Below are positions 61,337 through 64,000 of a stretch of 64,000 bases of DNA, piece by piece. Under the pieces are notes generated by a model. It ran no database searches and was not told where the DNA came from. It was given only the letters and a program-made list of their open reading frames with translations. A program made the position numbers and the translations under genes. Position 1 is the stretch's first letter. Each line of letters opens with the position of its first letter. The stretch comes from Gammaproteobacteria bacterium (GTDB taxonomy: Bacteria > Pseudomonadota > Gammaproteobacteria > Steroidobacterales > GCA-2729495): the NCBI GenBank assembly GCA_015709695.1, contig CP054183.1, forward strand, positions 558,001 through 622,000, in the 5' to 3' direction.

Positions 61337-62676
61337 GTCGCCCCGAACCCGTGCGACCGATATACGGCTTCTTCTCCGCGCCTGATCCCGTCGTCCTGCT
61401 TCGAGGTGAGGCGGAAGTTCGAATGGGCGATGACAGCTTTTCCGGCGAGGCTGATCTATTGCTGCGCTTTGTGTCTGCCCCGCGCGTGCTCTTTCATGCA
61501 AACACCTCGATAACCGTCGAGCGTAAATTTCATTTCTTCTGCGATGACTCGATTGAAGTGTCATTTCTGTTCAAAGATCAGAAGATCGATGGATTCCGGG
61601 GAAGATGGAGGGCCGGCGCCGACGGTTTGGAGATAGATTGGTACCCTGAATCCGAGCCGGTGGTGTTGTGTGACATGCGGCAACAAACATCAGTTGCTGC
61701 AATCTTTCACCTGTTCAACTTTCCAGATTTCGGAGGAGGGCAGCATCAGCAGGCTGCCCCTCAGGGATGTGCTTTATTGGTGCTGGAATCTGAAGACTGG
61801 AAAATTTCCCTTCAGGGACTTCCTGAGAACGCTACAGGTCAAGCTTGGGAGCGGATCAAGAACGAAGGCGGCTGTTTCCTGACTCATGTAGTGAAGATGG
61901 AGCGCAAGGATGGCGAGTCGTTTTCAGGTGAGGATGCCCAAGAGCAATGTTCTCTCTTGGCCAGCTTTCTGTCGTTCGTCAAAGGAAGCCGGTGCTGGCC
62001 TGTATGTGGGGTGGGACTCGATGCTGCAGGTGTGACGTCCTGGAGGACTTTCGCTTCCCCGCATGCTGTCAGGCCACCTTGTTCGTGGTTCACTCCGTGC
62101 AAAGCGAGTCAGGCGGAACTCCTGTTCCCATTGTTTGCAAAGCGTTGGCAGCAATCGGAGGAATGGAGAAATTGTCTGCGCTCGGCGATCTATTGGTATT
62201 TACAGGCCAATACGCGCGGCGGCTCGCCGAGCATTGACGCCGCCATCATCCTGGCACAGTCTGCCTTGGAGCGATTGGCGTACCACTCTCTTGTGGTGGA
62301 TCGCAAGATGATCTCCGGAAAGGGTTTTGACGACTTGCGTGCTTCCGACCGGCTGCGAATGCTCTTCTCTGTCTGCGGTATTCCGAACGAGATCACGGAT
62401 GCAGCACCGGACATCCGCCAGGCGAATGGCTCCTTCAAAAAAGAGTCCAAGTGGATGGATGCGCCGCACGCCATCACCGACATCCGAAATTCTCTGGTTC
62501 ATCCCGTTAGCAAGAAGGAAATGCACGATTGCTACGAGGACGCATGGAAGTTGAGCTTGTGGTACCTGGAATTGTCTGTGCTGGCCTTGTGTGGTTACGA
62601 CAACACCTATACCAACCGGTTGACGGCGAGGTACGAGACTGACTCAGAGAGCGTGCCGTGGGGAAAGAAATCATGA
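61333..62676 (+). CDS. Unrecognised protein with C-terminal HEPN-like domain (ApeA-like)
   Basis: A 447-residue protein that I do not recognise as a whole. The N-terminal ~220 residues are a mixed beta-rich domain (GFFSAPDPVVLLRGEAEVRMG). The C-terminal half is helical and contains IDAAIILAQSALERLAYH and the motif R385-N-S-L-V-H390 in AITDIRNSLVHP. This R-x4-H arrangement is the signature of HEPN ribonucleases such as ApeA. The start overlaps the methyltransferase stop and its stop overlaps the nuclease ATG, so it belongs to the same unit. A growth-arresting RNase is a reasonable inference, not proven. Confidence 0.75.
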   Translation: MSRPEPVRPIYGFFSAPDPVVLLRGEAEVRMGDDSFSGEADLLLRFVSAPRVLFHANTSITVERKFHFFCDDSIEVSFLFKDQKIDGFRGRWRAGADGLEIDWYPESEPVVLCDMRQQTSVAAIFHLFNFPDFGGGQHQQAAPQGCALLVLESEDWKISLQGLPENATGQAWERIKNEGGCFLTHVVKMERKDGESFSGEDAQEQCSLLASFLSFVKGSRCWPVCGVGLDAAGVTSWRTFASPHAVRPPCSWFTPCKASQAELLFPLFAKRWQQSEEWRNCLRSAIYWYLQANTRGGSPSIDAAIILAQSALERLAYHSLVVDRKMISGKGFDDLRASDRLRMLFSVCGIPNEITDAAPDIRQANGSFKKESKWMDAPHAITDIRNSLVHPVSKKEMHDCYEDAWKLSLWYLELSVLALCGYDNTYTNRLTARYETDSESVPWGKKS

Positions 62677-63734
62677 GCACCCAAGATGCAATGCCCGTCA
62701 AGCTGATACCCGCGCCCGAAGGCTACGCCGAGTGGCTGGCCGAGCTGAAAGCCCGCATCCACACCGCTCAGCAACGCGCCGCGCTGGCGGTCAACCGTGA
62801 GCTGGTGCTGCTGTACTGGCAGATTGGCCGCGACATCCTGGCACGGCAGGCCGAACAGGGTTGGGGCGCGAAAGTCATCGAGCGGCTGTCGCAGGACTTG
62901 CGCTCGTCCTTCCCGGAGATGAAAGGCTTCTCCCCGCGAAACCTGAAGTACATGCGTGCTTTCGCCGAGGCATGGCCGGATCAGTCATTTGTGCAAGAGG
63001 TGCTTGCACAATTGCCGTGGTATCACCAGTTGGCGCTGCTGGACAAGCTGCCCGGCCCCCAAACCCGCAAGTGGTACGCCGCCCAGGCCATCGAGCACAA
63101 CTGGTCGCGCAATGTGCTGGTGATGCAGATTGAAGCCCGCTTGCTGGAGCGCAGCGGCAAGGCCGCCACCAATTTCGAGCTGACCCTGCCCAGGCCGCAG
63201 TCCGACCTGGCGCGCGAGTCGCTGAAGGACCCGTACCGCTTCGACTTTCTCGGCCTGACCGAACAGGCGCAGGAGCGCGCGGTGGAGGGTGCGCTGGTCA
63301 GGCACGTCACCGAATTCCTGCTGGAGCTGGGCGCCGGCTTCGCCTTCGTGGGGCGACAGGTGTTGCTGGACGTGGGCGGCGATGAATTCTTCATCGATCT
63401 GCTGTTCTATCACCTCAAGCTGCGCTGCTATGTGGTCGTCGATCTGAAGGGCGGCAAGTTCCAGCCCGAGCACCTGGGCCAACTGAGCTTCTACCTGACG
63501 GCGGTGGATGAGCAGGTCAGGCACCCGCAGGACAACCCGACCATCGGCCTGTTGTTGTGCAAGAGCAAGAACAAGGTGGTGGCCGAATACGCGCTGCGCC
63601 AGAACACGCAGCCGCTGGGCGTGGCCGAATACCAGTTGATCGAATCCCTGCCGCCGGAACTGGCGACGGATTTGCCGAGCATCGAACAGATCGAACAGGA
63701 ATTGACGGGAAATGATGCCGACCATGATCGATGA
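62673..63734 (+). CDS. DUF1016/YhcG-type PD-(D/E)XK nuclease
   Basis: A 353-residue protein. The N-terminal domain (ELVLLYWQIGRDILARQAEQGWGAKVIERLSQDLR, FSPRNLKYMRAFAEAWPD) is the YhcG N-terminal DUF1016 helical domain. The C-terminal domain is the nuclease: LDVGGDEFFIDLLFYHLKLRCYVVVDLKGG with Asp242 and Asp257-x-Lys259 in the PD-(D/E)XK positions, followed by QLSFYLTAVDEQ. YhcG-like nucleases are often found next to restriction-modification genes. The ATG (62673) overlaps the previous stop; the downstream helicase frame overlaps its end. Confidence 0.9.
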   Translation: MSTQDAMPVKLIPAPEGYAEWLAELKARIHTAQQRAALAVNRELVLLYWQIGRDILARQAEQGWGAKVIERLSQDLRSSFPEMKGFSPRNLKYMRAFAEAWPDQSFVQEVLAQLPWYHQLALLDKLPGPQTRKWYAAQAIEHNWSRNVLVMQIEARLLERSGKAATNFELTLPRPQSDLARESLKDPYRFDFLGLTEQAQERAVEGALVRHVTEFLLELGAGFAFVGRQVLLDVGGDEFFIDLLFYHLKLRCYVVVDLKGGKFQPEHLGQLSFYLTAVDEQVRHPQDNPTIGLLLCKSKNKVVAEYALRQNTQPLGVAEYQLIESLPPELATDLPSIEQIEQELTGNDADHDR

Positions 63735-64000
63735 CGCCAGCAGGCAGCGCGCCGTTCCCTCCGTTTCCGTCACCTATGCCCGCAACGGCGCATCGACCCG
63801 GGCCAATGCGCTTGGGATGCGGCCCATGCAGGAGCGGGCCTACGAGAAGCGGGGCGAGCAATACCTGCTGATCAAGTCGCCGCCGGCATCGGGCAAGAGC
63901 CGGGCGCTGATGTTCGTGGCGCTGGACAAGCTGACGAACCAGGGCATCCGGCAGGCCATCATCGTCGTGCCGGAGAAATCCATCGGTGCCAGCTTCAACG
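63712..64000 (+). CDS. P-loop helicase, N-terminal part (3' end outside window)
   Basis: The frame is open to the window end (about 96 codons). It starts at ATG 63712, 63715 or 63724, inside the end of the nuclease gene. After a lead (MIDDASRQRAVPSVSVTYARNG) comes a Q-motif-like MRPMQERAYEKRGEQYLLIK and Walker A SPPASGKS, then FVALDKL and AIIVVPEKSIGASF. The P-loop and the Ia-like segment fit a type I/III restriction-type DEAD/DEAH helicase. It is the fourth gene of the coupled unit and would supply the translocase. Confidence 0.85.
   Translation, partial: MMPTMIDDASRQRAVPSVSVTYARNGASTRANALGMRPMQERAYEKRGEQYLLIKSPPASGKSRALMFVALDKLTNQGIRQAIIVVPEKSIGASFN

Overview
The window is high-GC DNA from a gammaproteobacterium. 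Support comes from gene order (queA-tgt-yajC-secD-secF; ndk-rlmN-pilW-rodZ-like-hisS-yfgM-bamB-der; guaB-guaA), from the presence of zapE, trmJ, dsbC and xerD, and from two proteins with VPxPA-type exosortase sorting signals. The genus cannot be named from this sequence alone.

Bases 1-35109 are ordinary chromosome: an amidase (5' end outside the window), a sorted surface protein, lipid/acyl-CoA enzymes (TesB, ETF-QO, thiolase, PlsC-like), gpmA, zapE, xerD, dsbC, fdxA, a NUDIX protein, tRNA-Leu(CAA), the queuosine and Sec operon, suhB, trmJ, a reduced cysteine desulfurase/IscU-like pair, the ndk-to-der cluster, metX, xseA and guaBA. Many neighbours share ATGA or GTGA stop-start overlaps, so translational coupling is common. 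Der lacks a canonical start codon, and the IscU-like scaffold lacks several residues considered essential in IscU.

Just after guaA, a known integration hot spot in proteobacteria, the sequence becomes an accessory region that runs to the end of the window. Two same-orientation IS21-family elements (35296-37766 and 45336-47795) bracket a two-gene helicase module. The first gene is a DEAH helicase/DUF1998 protein with a nuclease-like C-terminus and has lost its N-terminus at the IS edge. The second is an SNF2-like helicase and has lost its C-terminus at the next IS edge. Both resemble DISARM/Druantia-class defence helicases. A third, truncated and inverted IS21 copy abuts the second one.

From 49474 to 58500 the region is a patchwork: a ParDE-type toxin-antitoxin pair, IS3- and IS91-family relics, an OFA-like MFS transporter, a ribbon-helix-helix gene coupled to a DUF6036-type nucleotidyltransferase gene (promoter with a strong palindromic operator), a 921-residue sorted beta-repeat surface protein, a groEL fragment and an internally deleted excisionase-like gene.

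From 58550 to the end lies a tightly coupled four-gene operon: an adenine-type DNA methyltransferase without a recognisable nuclease domain, an unrecognised protein with a C-terminal HEPN-like R-x4-H motif, a DUF1016/YhcG-type PD-(D/E)XK nuclease, and a P-loop helicase cut by the window edge. This is the best candidate for a poorly described defence system in the window.
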